From Myxococcales bacterium (GTDB lineage: Bacteria > Myxococcota > Polyangia > Nannocystales > Nannocystaceae), in NCBI GenBank assembly GCA_016793465.1, contig JAEUJW010000072.1, forward strand, positions 62,001 through 126,000: 64,000 nt of DNA, given 5' to 3'. The notes below the pieces were generated by a model, which was not told where the DNA came from, made no database searches, and was given only the letters and a program-made list of their open reading frames with translations. The translations under genes and the position numbers were made by a program. Below are positions 24,653-33,418 of this stretch, piece by piece (the stretch's first letter is position 1; each line of letters starts with the position of its first letter).

Positions 24653-26670
24653 AGACAATCTTATGAGCGCCCAACGTCGACTTCGCGAACTCAAGACCCT
24701 CCTCACCCTCTTCCGTGATCACTGGAACCCGAGCGCCCTCGTGATCCGCTGTGCAGACGAGGAGACATTGTACGTGGTCCATACACTGGAGCAACTCGAC
24801 GCCGAAAGTCCCTCCGATCGTATCGTGATCATTACTGATCCTTTCTTGTCCACGGTAGATTACCTGGACAAACTCGATTCCCACGTCGCTAGCCCAGGTG
24901 CGAAACCAGATGAAAAAGACTCCGATGCAGCTGCACGGCTCCGTTGTTCAATTGAACGCCTGACCGCTGATCTCTCCACCGGCGATCATCGGCTAGTCCT
25001 CGCCTTGATCCCGACGTCCATCCATGACCCGGAGGGTTTCACCGTATTCTTAGAGTCCTTTCTACGAGAACCTCTATCTACCTCCCTACGCCTTGTCGTC
25101 CGGGATGATAGTTGTTGTCGGATCTTCGAGCTTGCTGCGGCATCGCGCCTCGAGGAGATTTCTGCTTTTCGCTTCCAGTTACCAGCAGCAGTGGTCACCG
25201 ATACAGTGATGGCCACCGCTCGAAACCAGGCATGTGAGCCGGAGGACCGGGCTCAAGCCATCCTCCAGTTGGCAACCATGGCATATGGCTACGGCGATCA
25301 TGAAACCGCACTGAAATTAAGCGAGTACGCCAGCAAACTTTCCGACACTCCGGCGCTTGTGGCTTACAAGCTTGCACTCCAAGCCGACATTTTCCACGCC
25401 ACTGGACAATTTGATGAGGCCGTCGTTAGTGCCTGTCGCGGATTGCGGCTCGCGGCAGAGGGAGGCACCGCGCCGCTGATCTATAACATCGCCATGCGAC
25501 TGGGAGCAATCTGCAGCGATCTTGTCCAGATCCCCGAAGCTGTGGCTTGTTTCAGACTCGCAGAGAGATATACCCATAGTTACGAAGCACAAGAGTTTGC
25601 TCGTCAGCAAATCGACGCGCTCAAAGAGGTCACATGCTGATCACTACTTCTGACGGCTCTCAGCCGGATGCCCCAACGACCCATGAACCAAACCTCGGCT
25701 CCATACAGCATCTCGCTGCAGGACTCCATGGAGAATGGAACCGTAGGATGCAACGAGTCCTTGAGCCGAATTCCGCGCTCGAACACAGACGACGCATGGA
25801 CGAGACTCCTCTCGGCACGTTCAAACGCAAAATCGGAGCGCCCGTGGCCGCCGGGAAGTGGTCCTTGGACGCAATCGACAGTACCATCGCGTACGTTACA
25901 AACACACTTATACCTTCCTTGGGAAGCTCCAAACCGGCTGCCGCACTCTGCACACTTCATGTCGGCACCCTCCACACCCACCCGCACCCGCCAGCCAATC
26001 CCTTACCGCTACCGAGCCTCGGACCGGTCATGCTCGGCGGCTGTGCCTCCGTTCTGATACATGGGAGACCAGCAGCTCGGGCTGGAGATTTAGGGCTTTC
26101 TGTGTCCTGTGGAACAGCGATGCCACCTTTTCAAATCGTCGAGGGGTCCAGCAATGTGCTCATCCTGAGCAGCAAGGCGGCACGGCAAGGGTGCATGACG
26201 GTACATTGCCAACGCCCGGATCCCGGAATGAAGACGCTCATCGCTAGAGGCGTTCAAAGTGGAAAAATCTTCGGTTCGATCGCGGCGCGACAGAGTGCTC
26301 GTAAGGACGCCATCGACGCTGAAGAAGCGGCCCTGGAGACCACCACCCCTAGTGAGGCTGCATCCTTGCTCGCAGAAGCTGAAGGCCATGCATTGGCGGC
26401 CAAGACCCATACGGAACAGGCCGCTCGCAATGCAGCAGCAATGGCCTTCCAACAATTGGCTGGTCTGGATCCAGGCAAACCTCCTTGCGTGGGTGCACTC
26501 ATTACATTTCAGAATAACGTCCTCATCGGTGGGATAACACTACCGGGAACCGCCCAAGCGCCTTCCCTCGCCAAGAGACTCATCCCGACGATCCGCGCGC
26601 ACAACCGAAGCCTACAGGCAGCATGGATCCTCGCTACCCGACATAAGGGCCGTTTCAGCAACCGTCTCCC
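24175..26670. other. Lower-GC cargo module spanning three genes
   Basis: Base composition drops clearly, with many A/T-ending codons, from the VgrG tail through the adaptor gene to the PAAR-bearing N-terminal third of the RHS gene. It rises again sharply at the start of the RHS repeats. Both edges lie inside open reading frames, as expected for replacement of a spike-tip cassette by homologous recombination. Composition judged by eye. Confidence 0.65.
24663..25640 (+). CDS. TPR-containing VgrG/PAAR adaptor candidate
   Basis: A 325-residue protein 11 bases after vgrG and overlapping the RHS gene by seven bases (ATGCTGA). The N-terminal two thirds is an alpha/beta domain with no motif I recognise (ALVIRCADEETLYVVHTLEQL, then HRLVLALIPTSIHDPEGF). 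The C-terminal part holds TPR-like helices (ALKLSEYASKLSDTPALVAYKLALQADIFHATGQFDEAVV). No DUF4123, DUF1795 or DUF2169 signature is evident. Sandwiched between spike and PAAR-RHS, it most likely loads the RHS protein onto VgrG as a chaperone. This is a position-based inference. Codon use is AT-richer than the rest of the locus. Confidence 0.68.
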   Translation: MSAQRRLRELKTLLTLFRDHWNPSALVIRCADEETLYVVHTLEQLDAESPSDRIVIITDPFLSTVDYLDKLDSHVASPGAKPDEKDSDAAARLRCSIERLTADLSTGDHRLVLALIPTSIHDPEGFTVFLESFLREPLSTSLRLVVRDDSCCRIFELAAASRLEEISAFRFQLPAAVVTDTVMATARNQACEPEDRAQAILQLATMAYGYGDHETALKLSEYASKLSDTPALVAYKLALQADIFHATGQFDEAVVSACRGLRLAAEGGTAPLIYNIAMRLGAICSDLVQIPEAVACFRLAERYTHSYEAQEFARQQIDALKEVTC

Positions 26671-29383
26671 CAATTTCCTCCGCCGCTTCACCGGTCACCC
26701 CGTCGACGTCGTCGCCGGTCGGTTCGTGCTCGACGCCGTCGACGCCGAGCTCCCCGGCGCCCTCCCGCTCCGTATCACTCGCTTCTACAGCTCGACCTGG
26801 GGCAGCCGCCCCTCGCCGTTCGGCCACGGCTGGTCGCACAGCCTCGACGAGGCCGTCTGGCGCGAGCCCGGCCAGCTGGTCTACCGCGCCCACGACGGCC
26901 GCGAGCTCGAGCTCCCGCTCCCCGAAGATTCAATCCGAGAGATCTTCCACCCGCTCGAGCGCCTCACCATTCGCCCGCTCCCCGGCGACGGCTGGCAGAT
27001 CGAGGACCACACCGGCATCCTCCGCGACTTCCACCCGCTCGCGCGTGAAGCCCCCGCGCGCCTATTGAAAATTCACGACCACAGCGGCCGGCGCATCGAC
27101 CTCGAATACGCAGATGACCGCCTCGTACGCGCCCACACCCCCGACGGCCGCGAGATCTTTTTTAATTATCACCCGAGCGGCCACATCGCCCGCATCGACC
27201 TTCCCGATCCCGACACCGACGGCCTCGTCGCCCACGCGCATTACACCTACGAGGGCGACGACCTCGTCGCCATCACCGACGCCCTCGGCCACGTCACCCG
27301 CTACCGCCACGACAACCACCGCATCGTCGAGGAGACCCTGCCCGACGGCCTGCGCTTCCACTTCGACTACGACGGCCCCGACACCGACGCCGCCTGCACG
27401 CGCACCCGCGGCGACGGCGGCATCATCGACCACACCCTCCTCTACGACCGCGCGCGCCGCACCACGATGGTCACCAACGCCTGCAAGGAGATCTCCGTCG
27501 TCCGCTACGGCCCCCACGGCGAGCCCACCAGCGTCACCGACGCCCGCGGCGCCACCACCACCCACGAATACGACGAGCACCTGCGCCGCACCGCCGTCCA
27601 CGCGCCGCTGGGCCGCACCACCCGCCACACCTACGACGACCGCGGCAACCTCACCCGTACGATCCACCCCGACGGCGCCACCGTCACCGTCGAATACGAG
27701 CGCGACCTGCCCGTCGCCGCCACCGACCCCGCGGGCGGCCGCTGGCGCTGGTCCTATGATTCACAGCGCCGCCTCACCCGCCGCACCGACCCGCTCGGCC
27801 GCACCACCACCTATCACCACGACGCCAACACCACCAGCGTCACCCACCCCGACGGCCGCCGCGACACCCACACCTTCAACAAGTTCGGCCTGCTCCTCCG
27901 CCTCGAATACGCCGACGGCCGCACGCTCGAGCACACCTATGATCGCCGCGGTCGGAAGATCCACACCGTCCACACCGACGGCACCCACGAGTCGTTCTCC
28001 TACGACCTCCTCGGCCGCCTCACCCGCCACGTCCTCCCCGACGGCGACGCCCGCAATTACAGCTACGACGCCCTCGGCAACCTCGTGCGCCGCTGCGACG
28101 CCCGCACCGACCTCCGCTGCACGTACACCGGCCTGCGCTGGCTCGCCAGCTGCGGCGACGCCAACGCCGCCCCTTACACCGTCGAGCGCGACCTCGAAGG
28201 CCGCGTCCTGCGCATCGCCGACGCCAGCGGCACCCTCTTCCACGGCGAGCGCGACGCCGCCGGCGCCCTGCGCAGGCTCACCGACGCCCGCGGCGCCCGC
28301 CGCCTGACCCGCGACCTCGCCGGCCGCGTCACCGCGATCGCGTCACCGAGCGGCACCACGCGCTACACCCACGACCTCGCCGACCGCGTCACCGACATCC
28401 ACACCAGCGCTCACCACGACAGCTTCACCTACCGCCCCGACGGTCACCTGCTCACCGCGATCCGCCGCACCGGCGACGCCACGATCACCACCCGCCGCGA
28501 GCTCGACGCCTGCGGCCGCCTGCTCCGCGAGTGGCAGGACGACCACTGGATCGCCCTCACCCTCGACGTCCACGATCGCATCACCCACCTCCGCAGCTCC
28601 CGCGGCGCCGACGTTCGTTTCCACCACGACCACGCGCACCACGGCCCGACCCGCATCACCGCGGGCACCTGGTCCCTCACGCTCGAGCGCGACCGCCACG
28701 GCCGCGAGCACACCCGCCAGCTCCCCGGCGGCGTCACGGCCTGGTGGCACCGCGACGCCGCCGGCCGCCCCGTCGAGCACGGCGTCACCGGCAGCCGCCC
28801 CCCGCAGATCCACCGCCACCGCCGCTACGTCTGGAACCACGACCGCCTGGTCCACGACCTCGACCTCACCACCCGCCCCCGCGCCCGCATCCCCAGCACC
28901 CCGGCCTCGATCATCGAACCTGCCTCTTCAGACAGCCAAACATTCGACGCCCTCGGCCGCTGCATCGCCCTCGGCGACACCCGCTGGCAGTGGCACGGCC
29001 CCCACCTCCTCCACACAATTTTTAGTAATGATCAGGATCACACCTCCGCCATCACCTGGATCGCCGCATACTCGGCCCCGGCCGCCCCCGCGGAGATCCC
29101 CGGCGCCGCCGAGCTCCCGACGCTCGTCCACACGCCCGCGCACCGCCACCGCGCCGACGAGCCGATCGCCCGCCTGACCGCGACGCTCCGCCACACCGTC
29201 GTCACCGATCCGTCCGGCACCACCCTCGCGTTCGACGAGCAGGGCGCCCCCGTCAACCCCCTCCTCGAGCTCCCGGCCGCTTCACCTCACCTGGACCTGT
29301 TCGGCCGACCCTCCGACGATAGCCCCGCCCTCGCCCTCCTCACCGCCGAGCTCGCCCCCGAGCTCGCCGCCATCACGCGCTGA
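25634..29383 (+). CDS. PAAR-RHS repeat protein, T6SS tip/cargo
   Basis: A 1249-residue protein. The N-terminal region includes a PAAR-like module at about residues 128-200 (PVMLGGCASVLIHGRPAARAGD, then the C-containing VSCGTAMPPF segment) that would cap VgrG. An Ala-rich helical linker follows. From about residue 350, an RHS start domain (HPVDVVAGRFVLDAVDAELPG, FYSSTWGSRPSPFGHGWSHSL) leads into many YD repeats (YDDRGNLTRTIHPDG type), which fold into a cocoon. The usual core motif DPxGxxGGxN that precedes the toxin is absent, and the last 120 residues match no toxin I know. It may be a truncated or structural RHS protein. The sequence before about 26670 is less GC-rich than the rest. Confidence 0.82.
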   Translation: MLITTSDGSQPDAPTTHEPNLGSIQHLAAGLHGEWNRRMQRVLEPNSALEHRRRMDETPLGTFKRKIGAPVAAGKWSLDAIDSTIAYVTNTLIPSLGSSKPAAALCTLHVGTLHTHPHPPANPLPLPSLGPVMLGGCASVLIHGRPAARAGDLGLSVSCGTAMPPFQIVEGSSNVLILSSKAARQGCMTVHCQRPDPGMKTLIARGVQSGKIFGSIAARQSARKDAIDAEEAALETTTPSEAASLLAEAEGHALAAKTHTEQAARNAAAMAFQQLAGLDPGKPPCVGALITFQNNVLIGGITLPGTAQAPSLAKRLIPTIRAHNRSLQAAWILATRHKGRFSNRLPNFLRRFTGHPVDVVAGRFVLDAVDAELPGALPLRITRFYSSTWGSRPSPFGHGWSHSLDEAVWREPGQLVYRAHDGRELELPLPEDSIREIFHPLERLTIRPLPGDGWQIEDHTGILRDFHPLAREAPARLLKIHDHSGRRIDLEYADDRLVRAHTPDGREIFFNYHPSGHIARIDLPDPDTDGLVAHAHYTYEGDDLVAITDALGHVTRYRHDNHRIVEETLPDGLRFHFDYDGPDTDAACTRTRGDGGIIDHTLLYDRARRTTMVTNACKEISVVRYGPHGEPTSVTDARGATTTHEYDEHLRRTAVHAPLGRTTRHTYDDRGNLTRTIHPDGATVTVEYERDLPVAATDPAGGRWRWSYDSQRRLTRRTDPLGRTTTYHHDANTTSVTHPDGRRDTHTFNKFGLLLRLEYADGRTLEHTYDRRGRKIHTVHTDGTHESFSYDLLGRLTRHVLPDGDARNYSYDALGNLVRRCDARTDLRCTYTGLRWLASCGDANAAPYTVERDLEGRVLRIADASGTLFHGERDAAGALRRLTDARGARRLTRDLAGRVTAIASPSGTTRYTHDLADRVTDIHTSAHHDSFTYRPDGHLLTAIRRTGDATITTRRELDACGRLLREWQDDHWIALTLDVHDRITHLRSSRGADVRFHHDHAHHGPTRITAGTWSLTLERDRHGREHTRQLPGGVTAWWHRDAAGRPVEHGVTGSRPPQIHRHRRYVWNHDRLVHDLDLTTRPRARIPSTPASIIEPASSDSQTFDALGRCIALGDTRWQWHGPHLLHTIFSNDQDHTSAITWIAAYSAPAAPAEIPGAAELPTLVHTPAHRHRADEPIARLTATLRHTVVTDPSGTTLAFDEQGAPVNPLLELPAASPHLDLFGRPSDDSPALALLTAELAPELAAITR

Positions 29384-29455
29384 CGTCATCCACGCCCGAC
29401 GCCTGCGATCATTCACCGGGATCGACGACCGACCGCGGGCGTCGTCACCACTCGA

Positions 29456-29947
29456 ATGCTAGATTGCCCCGCAATGCCCACCGAGCGCGAAATGAAGGTC
29501 TATCGCGGGTCCGTCCACGCTGGCGGCTTATGGTGGTTCGCCCTCGCCGTCGGCACGGCGATGGCCATCGTATCCTGTCTCGAGGGCCGGCTCGCCGCCG
29601 GGCTCTTCGTGTTCTGCGCGTGCGGGCTGGTGACCCTCCTGCCGCTGTCGCGGGCGCTCCAGTCGCTCGTGCTGCACGACAACGGCATCGTGTGGAGCGG
29701 GCTCTTTCGGCGGCGGGCCATCCTGCGCGACCGGATCCACGGCGCGAGGATCGAAGTCTACGACAATCGAATCGCCTCGGGTCTGGACCTGTTCGTCGTC
29801 CTGTCGCACGGCAAGGAGATCCGCCTGCGGGGTCTGGCCGACGCCGACGAGGCCGCCCAGGAGATCGTCGCCCGCTACGCCATGCCGGTGACGGACGGCG
29901 GCTCCCCGTTCCCCCCGGTTTCGTCGGTCTACGGCCCACGCGCATGA
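29456..29947 (+). CDS. Small membrane protein with PH-like domain
   Basis: A 163-residue protein (157 if the ATG at 29474, MPTEREM, is used). Two adjacent hydrophobic helices (WWFALAVGTAMAIVSCL and LAAGLFVFCACGLVTLLPL) are followed by a strand-rich domain (LVLHDNGIVWSGLFRRRAILRDRI) that resembles bacterial PH-like membrane domains. It lies directly after the PAAR-RHS gene and before the convergent hcp, so it could be the immunity protein for an RHS toxin, or an unrelated housekeeping protein. Only position supports the immunity idea. Confidence 0.55.
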   Translation: MLDCPAMPTEREMKVYRGSVHAGGLWWFALAVGTAMAIVSCLEGRLAAGLFVFCACGLVTLLPLSRALQSLVLHDNGIVWSGLFRRRAILRDRIHGARIEVYDNRIASGLDLFVVLSHGKEIRLRGLADADEAAQEIVARYAMPVTDGGSPFPPVSSVYGPRA

Positions 29948-30001
29948 CCGAGCGCGCGCCGCGGCGACGCGGGGGCCGTGCACGACGACGGACGAACAAC
30001 A

Positions 30002-30031
30002 GGACGGGCGCGCCTCCCGGCGCGCCCGTCC
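30002..30031. terminator. Bidirectional terminator hairpin between membrane gene and hcp
   Basis: GGACGGGCGCGCC-TCCC-GGCGCGCCCGTCC: 13 perfect base pairs with a four-base loop, between two convergent genes and 22 bases beyond the hcp stop. On the minus strand it is followed by a modest T-rich run (TGTTGTT). Confidence 0.7.
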
Positions 30032-30053
30032 GCTCAATCACACGCTCCCTGGA

Positions 30054-30551
30054 TCACGCCGCCTCGGACGTGCTCCAGCTGTCGACGTACTCCGCGCCGC
30101 TCGGCTCGTAGATCCACTTGATCGTGTGATACACGAAGCGCACCGTCTCGAGCGGCGGGGTGGTGGCCGCGGCCGGGTCGATCGCGGACGCCGAGTGGCG
30201 CTCGATCGAGTCGACACGCCCGTCGCTGATGGTGATCGTGAAGAACTGCTCCGTCGTGCCGTCGCCGGTCGGGCTCGGGCGGTAGAAGCGGAACACGCCC
30301 TCGATCTTCTCGTTCTTGCACAGCGCCTTGGCCAGCAGCGGCGAGCTCGAGTCGATGCGCTTGACGATCTCCAGCGGCTCGTGCACGCGCCGGCCGACCG
30401 GTGCCCGCGTGCCCAGCTCCCGCGCCGTACGCACGCGGTCCTTGAACTCGAGGCATTCGATGGTCTTGTCGCGGTCGAGGTCGTGCTGGGTGCTCTCGCC
30501 TTCGATCGGGTTACCGTTGGACTTCAGTGACAGATGGATGGTCTCAGCCAT
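30054..30551 (-). CDS. hcp: T6SS tube protein Hcp
   Basis: A 165-residue Hcp, usual length. It begins MAETIHLSLKSNGNPIEGES, and later has the family's strand pattern with HEPLEIVKRIDSSSPLLAKAL, where Hcp proteins usually read HxPxxxxKxxDxxSPxL, and TVRFVYHTIKWIYE near the C terminus. The frame extends further upstream, but the ATG at 30551 matches the family start. Hcp hexamers stack into the secreted tube. It is transcribed divergently from tssB with a 194-base gap that carries the palindromic operator candidate, implying co-regulation with the sheath genes. Confidence 0.92.
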   Translation of the reverse strand: MAETIHLSLKSNGNPIEGESTQHDLDRDKTIECLEFKDRVRTARELGTRAPVGRRVHEPLEIVKRIDSSSPLLAKALCKNEKIEGVFRFYRPSPTGDGTTEQFFTITISDGRVDSIERHSASAIDPAAATTPPLETVRFVYHTIKWIYEPSGAEYVDSWSTSEAA

Positions 30552-30632
30552 GCCGTCACCGTAGCAACCACAATGTTCGAAGCACGCGCCTCCTCGCGGC
30601 GCGTACAAGCGTCAGCTCACCACACCAATATA

Positions 30633-30648
30633 TGTAATGGCCATTACA
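30633..30648. promoter_or_regulatory. Perfect 16-bp palindrome between hcp and tssB
   Basis: TGTAATGGCCATTACA, perfectly self-complementary. It lies 82 bases from the hcp start and 98 from the tssB start. Together with the matching site upstream of tssE (7749-7764) it marks the three T6SS transcription starts I would expect, so a dimeric regulator is likely. No regulator gene is seen in the window. Confidence 0.6.
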
Positions 30649-30745
30649 CATTCTGGCGCCGCCGTTCTCCTGCCGAAGCTACTTTCGACGTCCGCCGCCA
30701 TATTCGCCTGGACAGCCCATATCCCGCGGACCATACCAACCGCCT

Positions 30746-31243
30746 ATGCCCGTGAACGCTGGATCCGTCGCTCCCAAGGAGCGCGTCAACATCACCTATC
30801 GCCCGGCCGCCGACGGCGCCCAGGAGGAGGTCGAGCTCCCCTTCAAGATCCTCGTGCTCGGCGACCTCACCGGTCGCCCCGACGAGCGCCCGCTCGAGGA
30901 GCGCGACCCGGTCAGCATCGACAAGGACTCGTTCGACAAGGTGATGGCCGCGCAGTCGCTGTCCGCCGACATCAGCGTCGCCGACGGCCTGTCCGGCGAC
31001 CCCAGGGCCGAGCTCGCCGTGTCCCTGCGCTTCGAGGGCCTCGCCGACTTCCGCCCCGAGAACATCGCCGCCCAGGTCCCCGAGCTGCGCCGCCTGCTCG
31101 AGCTGCGCGCCGCGCTCGTCGCCCTGAAGGGCCCCATCGTCAACGTCCCCGGGTTCGTCCGCAAGATGCGCGAACTCTTGAAGGACCCCGAGCAGCGCGC
31201 CCGCCTGCTGCGCGAGCTCGAGATCTCCGACCCCCAGCCCTGA
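30746..31243 (+). CDS. tssB: T6SS sheath small subunit TssB (VipA)
   Basis: A 165-residue TssB, standard length. It carries VAPKERVNITYRPA, then VELPFKILVLGDLTG, the family's central LPFK.lVlGDfs motif, and ends with VNVPGFVRKMRELLKDPEQRARLLREL. It pairs with TssC to form the contractile sheath. tssC begins 37 bases later. The ATG at 30746 follows the operator region by about 100 bases and no closer start is possible without losing the conserved N terminus. Confidence 0.93.
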   Translation: MPVNAGSVAPKERVNITYRPAADGAQEEVELPFKILVLGDLTGRPDERPLEERDPVSIDKDSFDKVMAAQSLSADISVADGLSGDPRAELAVSLRFEGLADFRPENIAAQVPELRRLLELRAALVALKGPIVNVPGFVRKMRELLKDPEQRARLLRELEISDPQP

Positions 31244-31280
31244 GCGCTGTCCCCTCCCTCCACCCGCTCCCAGGACGATC

Positions 31281-32753
31281 ATGCAAGCCGCCACCACCTC
31301 CGCCGTCGATCAGCCGTCCCTCCTGTCCACCATCCTCGCCGAGACCCGCCTCGTGCCCGCCGACGGCGAGGCCTACCAGCTCGTCCGCGCCGGCACCCGC
31401 ACCCTCCTCGACGACCTCCTGCGCTCGCACGAGGCCGCCCCCCGCGTCGACAAGGACCGCGTCCAGAGCCTCATCGCCGACCTCGACCGCCGCCTCACCG
31501 CCCAGGTCGACGCCATCCTCCACCACCCCGCCGTGCAGCAGCTCGAGTCGGCATGGCGCGGCCTCAAGCACCTCGTCGAGCGCGTCGACTTCCGCGAGAA
31601 CATCCGCCTCGAGTTCGTCCACGCCACCAAGGACGACCTCCGCGCCGACGCCGAGGACTCCGCCGACACCACCCAGTCCGGCCTCTACAAGCACCTTTAC
31701 AACAGCGCCTTCGGCGTGCTCGGCGGCAAGCCCTACGGGGTCGTGTGCGCCACCTTCGACGTCGACGGCGGCGCCGCCGACCTCCAGCTGCTCAAGCACT
31801 GCGCCGCCGTCAGCGCGATGGCCCACGTCCCCTTCCTCGCCAACGCCAGCCCCAGGCTGCTCGGCCTGCGGGACTTCACCGAGCTGCCGAAGATCAAAGA
31901 CCTCGAGGCCGTGTTCGAGGGCCCGCAGTACGCCCGCTGGAACGCCTTCCGCGACCACGAGGACTCGCGCTACGTCGGCCTGTGCGCGCCTCGCTTCCTG
32001 CTGCGCCTGCCGTACGGCAAGCGCGACAGCGAGATCGCCGTCAAGGCCTTCGACTTCCAGGAGGACGTCATCGACCAGCACGAGCGCTACCTCTGGGGCC
32101 CCGCCGCGATCGCCCTGACCGCCCGCATCGCCGAGTCGTTCGCCAAGTATCGCTGGTGCCCCAACATTATCGGCCCGCAGGGCGGCGGCTCGGTCCACGG
32201 CCTCCCGCTCCACCAGTACGAGCAGGGCGGCGAGCTGAAGACCAAGCCCCCCTGCGAGACCGCGATCACCGACCGCCAGGAGCTGCAGCTCGCCAACCTC
32301 GGCCTGTGCGGCCTGGTGTTCCGCCAGGACAGCGACAACGCCGCGTTCTTCTCCGCCAACTCGACCCAGCGCCCGAAGACCTTCGCCAGGACGGTCGAGG
32401 GCGCCGCGGCCCAGCAGAGCGCCCAGCTCGGCGCGCGCCTGCCGTATATGTTCGTCATCACCCGCCTCGCGCACTATTTGAAGGTCTTGCAGCGCGAGCA
32501 GATCGGCACCTGGAAGGGCCGCGCCGACCTCGAGCGCGAGCTCAACCGCTGGATCCGCCAGTACGTCGCCGACATGCCCGACCCCTCCGCCGACACCCGC
32601 TCGCGCAAGCCCCTGCGCCGCGCCAGGATCGTCGTCGAGGACGTCGAGGGCCAGGTCGGCTGGTACCGCTGCAGCCTGCAGATCGAGCCCTTCATCCAAT
32701 TCGAGGGCGTCAGCTTCACCCTCTCGCTGGTCGGCAAGCTCGACAAGCAGTGA
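31281..32753 (+). CDS. tssC: T6SS sheath large subunit TssC (VipB)
   Basis: A 490-residue TssC, normal length. Conserved parts include LIADLDRRLTAQVDAILHHP, then LESAWRGLKHLVERV, LTARIAESFAKYRWCPNIIGPQGGG, HYLKVLQREQIGTWKGR and WYRCSLQIEPFIQFEGVSFTL. The sheath it builds with TssB contracts to fire the Hcp tube. This full-length copy contrasts with the shorter paralogue at 20879. The following gene starts 20 bases downstream, so the operon continues into the Pro-rich protein and the endopeptidase. Confidence 0.94.
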   Translation: MQAATTSAVDQPSLLSTILAETRLVPADGEAYQLVRAGTRTLLDDLLRSHEAAPRVDKDRVQSLIADLDRRLTAQVDAILHHPAVQQLESAWRGLKHLVERVDFRENIRLEFVHATKDDLRADAEDSADTTQSGLYKHLYNSAFGVLGGKPYGVVCATFDVDGGAADLQLLKHCAAVSAMAHVPFLANASPRLLGLRDFTELPKIKDLEAVFEGPQYARWNAFRDHEDSRYVGLCAPRFLLRLPYGKRDSEIAVKAFDFQEDVIDQHERYLWGPAAIALTARIAESFAKYRWCPNIIGPQGGGSVHGLPLHQYEQGGELKTKPPCETAITDRQELQLANLGLCGLVFRQDSDNAAFFSANSTQRPKTFARTVEGAAAQQSAQLGARLPYMFVITRLAHYLKVLQREQIGTWKGRADLERELNRWIRQYVADMPDPSADTRSRKPLRRARIVVEDVEGQVGWYRCSLQIEPFIQFEGVSFTLSLVGKLDKQ

Positions 32754-32772
32754 CGGAGTGCGACAAACACCG

Positions 32773-33414
32773 ATGTCCCCCAGCCACGACGACGTCGCCA
32801 CCACGATCTATCTGCGCGAGCCCCCGCGGCCCGTGCATCCGCCCCGGCTCGCCCCCGAGCCCGCGCGCCCGCCCGATTGCCCGACCTGTCCCTTCCGCCA
32901 GGACGCACCGATCACCCTCGTCCTGCCCACGGACATGCAACCCGGGCCGCGGCCGACCCGGCCCCTCGCGTCACGCCACGCCCCGACCCTCCCGCGAGCC
33001 ACGGACCGCCCCGCTCCCACGCGTCCCGAGCCCGGGGCCTCCCCCGCGCCACGCCACGCCCCGACCCTCCCTCGAGCCACGGGCCGCCCCGCTCCCACGC
33101 TCGCCGCGCTCCCCGAGCCCGGGGCCTCCCCCGCGCGCCCCGCCCCGCACCCGATGTCGGCCACGCTCACCGAGCTGCGCCCCGTCGACGCGGCGCCCCA
33201 CGCCTCGACCGGCACGACCACCGACATTCGCCCCGCTGCCGGCAGCGCCGCGCCGACGGTCGTCCAGCCGCTCGCCGCGGCGCGCCGACACCCGCGCCCG
33301 CTGCCGCGCTCCGCCCTCAAGTGGGTGCAGATCGGTCTGTGGGTGGTGATCGCCGGCGGCCTGCTCGTGCTCGCCTTCCGTCCGTCCCACCCGCCCGCCG
33401 CGGCCGCCCGGTGA
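32773..33414 (+). CDS. Pro-rich tail-anchored membrane protein of T6SS operon
   Basis: A 213-residue protein, start ATG 32773 (a GTG lies five codons upstream). Residues about 1-170 are a disordered Pro/Ala/Arg-rich stretch containing two copies of a duplicated block (RHAPTLPRATDRPAPT, then RHAPTLPRATGRPAPT). One transmembrane helix near the C terminus (KWVQIGLWVVIAGGLLVLAF) would place the disordered part in the cytoplasm. A hairpin copy at 32885 encodes TCPFRQD. No family is recognised. Its place between tssC and the FHA-endopeptidase gene suggests a locus-specific accessory, for example a membrane tether. Confidence 0.6.
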   Translation: MSPSHDDVATTIYLREPPRPVHPPRLAPEPARPPDCPTCPFRQDAPITLVLPTDMQPGPRPTRPLASRHAPTLPRATDRPAPTRPEPGASPAPRHAPTLPRATGRPAPTLAALPEPGASPARPAPHPMSATLTELRPVDAAPHASTGTTTDIRPAAGSAAPTVVQPLAAARRHPRPLPRSALKWVQIGLWVVIAGGLLVLAFRPSHPPAAAAR

Positions 33415-33418
33415 ATGC

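Noticed and set aside
26098..26125. Hairpin copy in the PAAR region (TGTCCTGTGGAACAG)
   Set aside because: It is much weaker than other copies, and the AT-richer module otherwise lacks the element; treated as chance.
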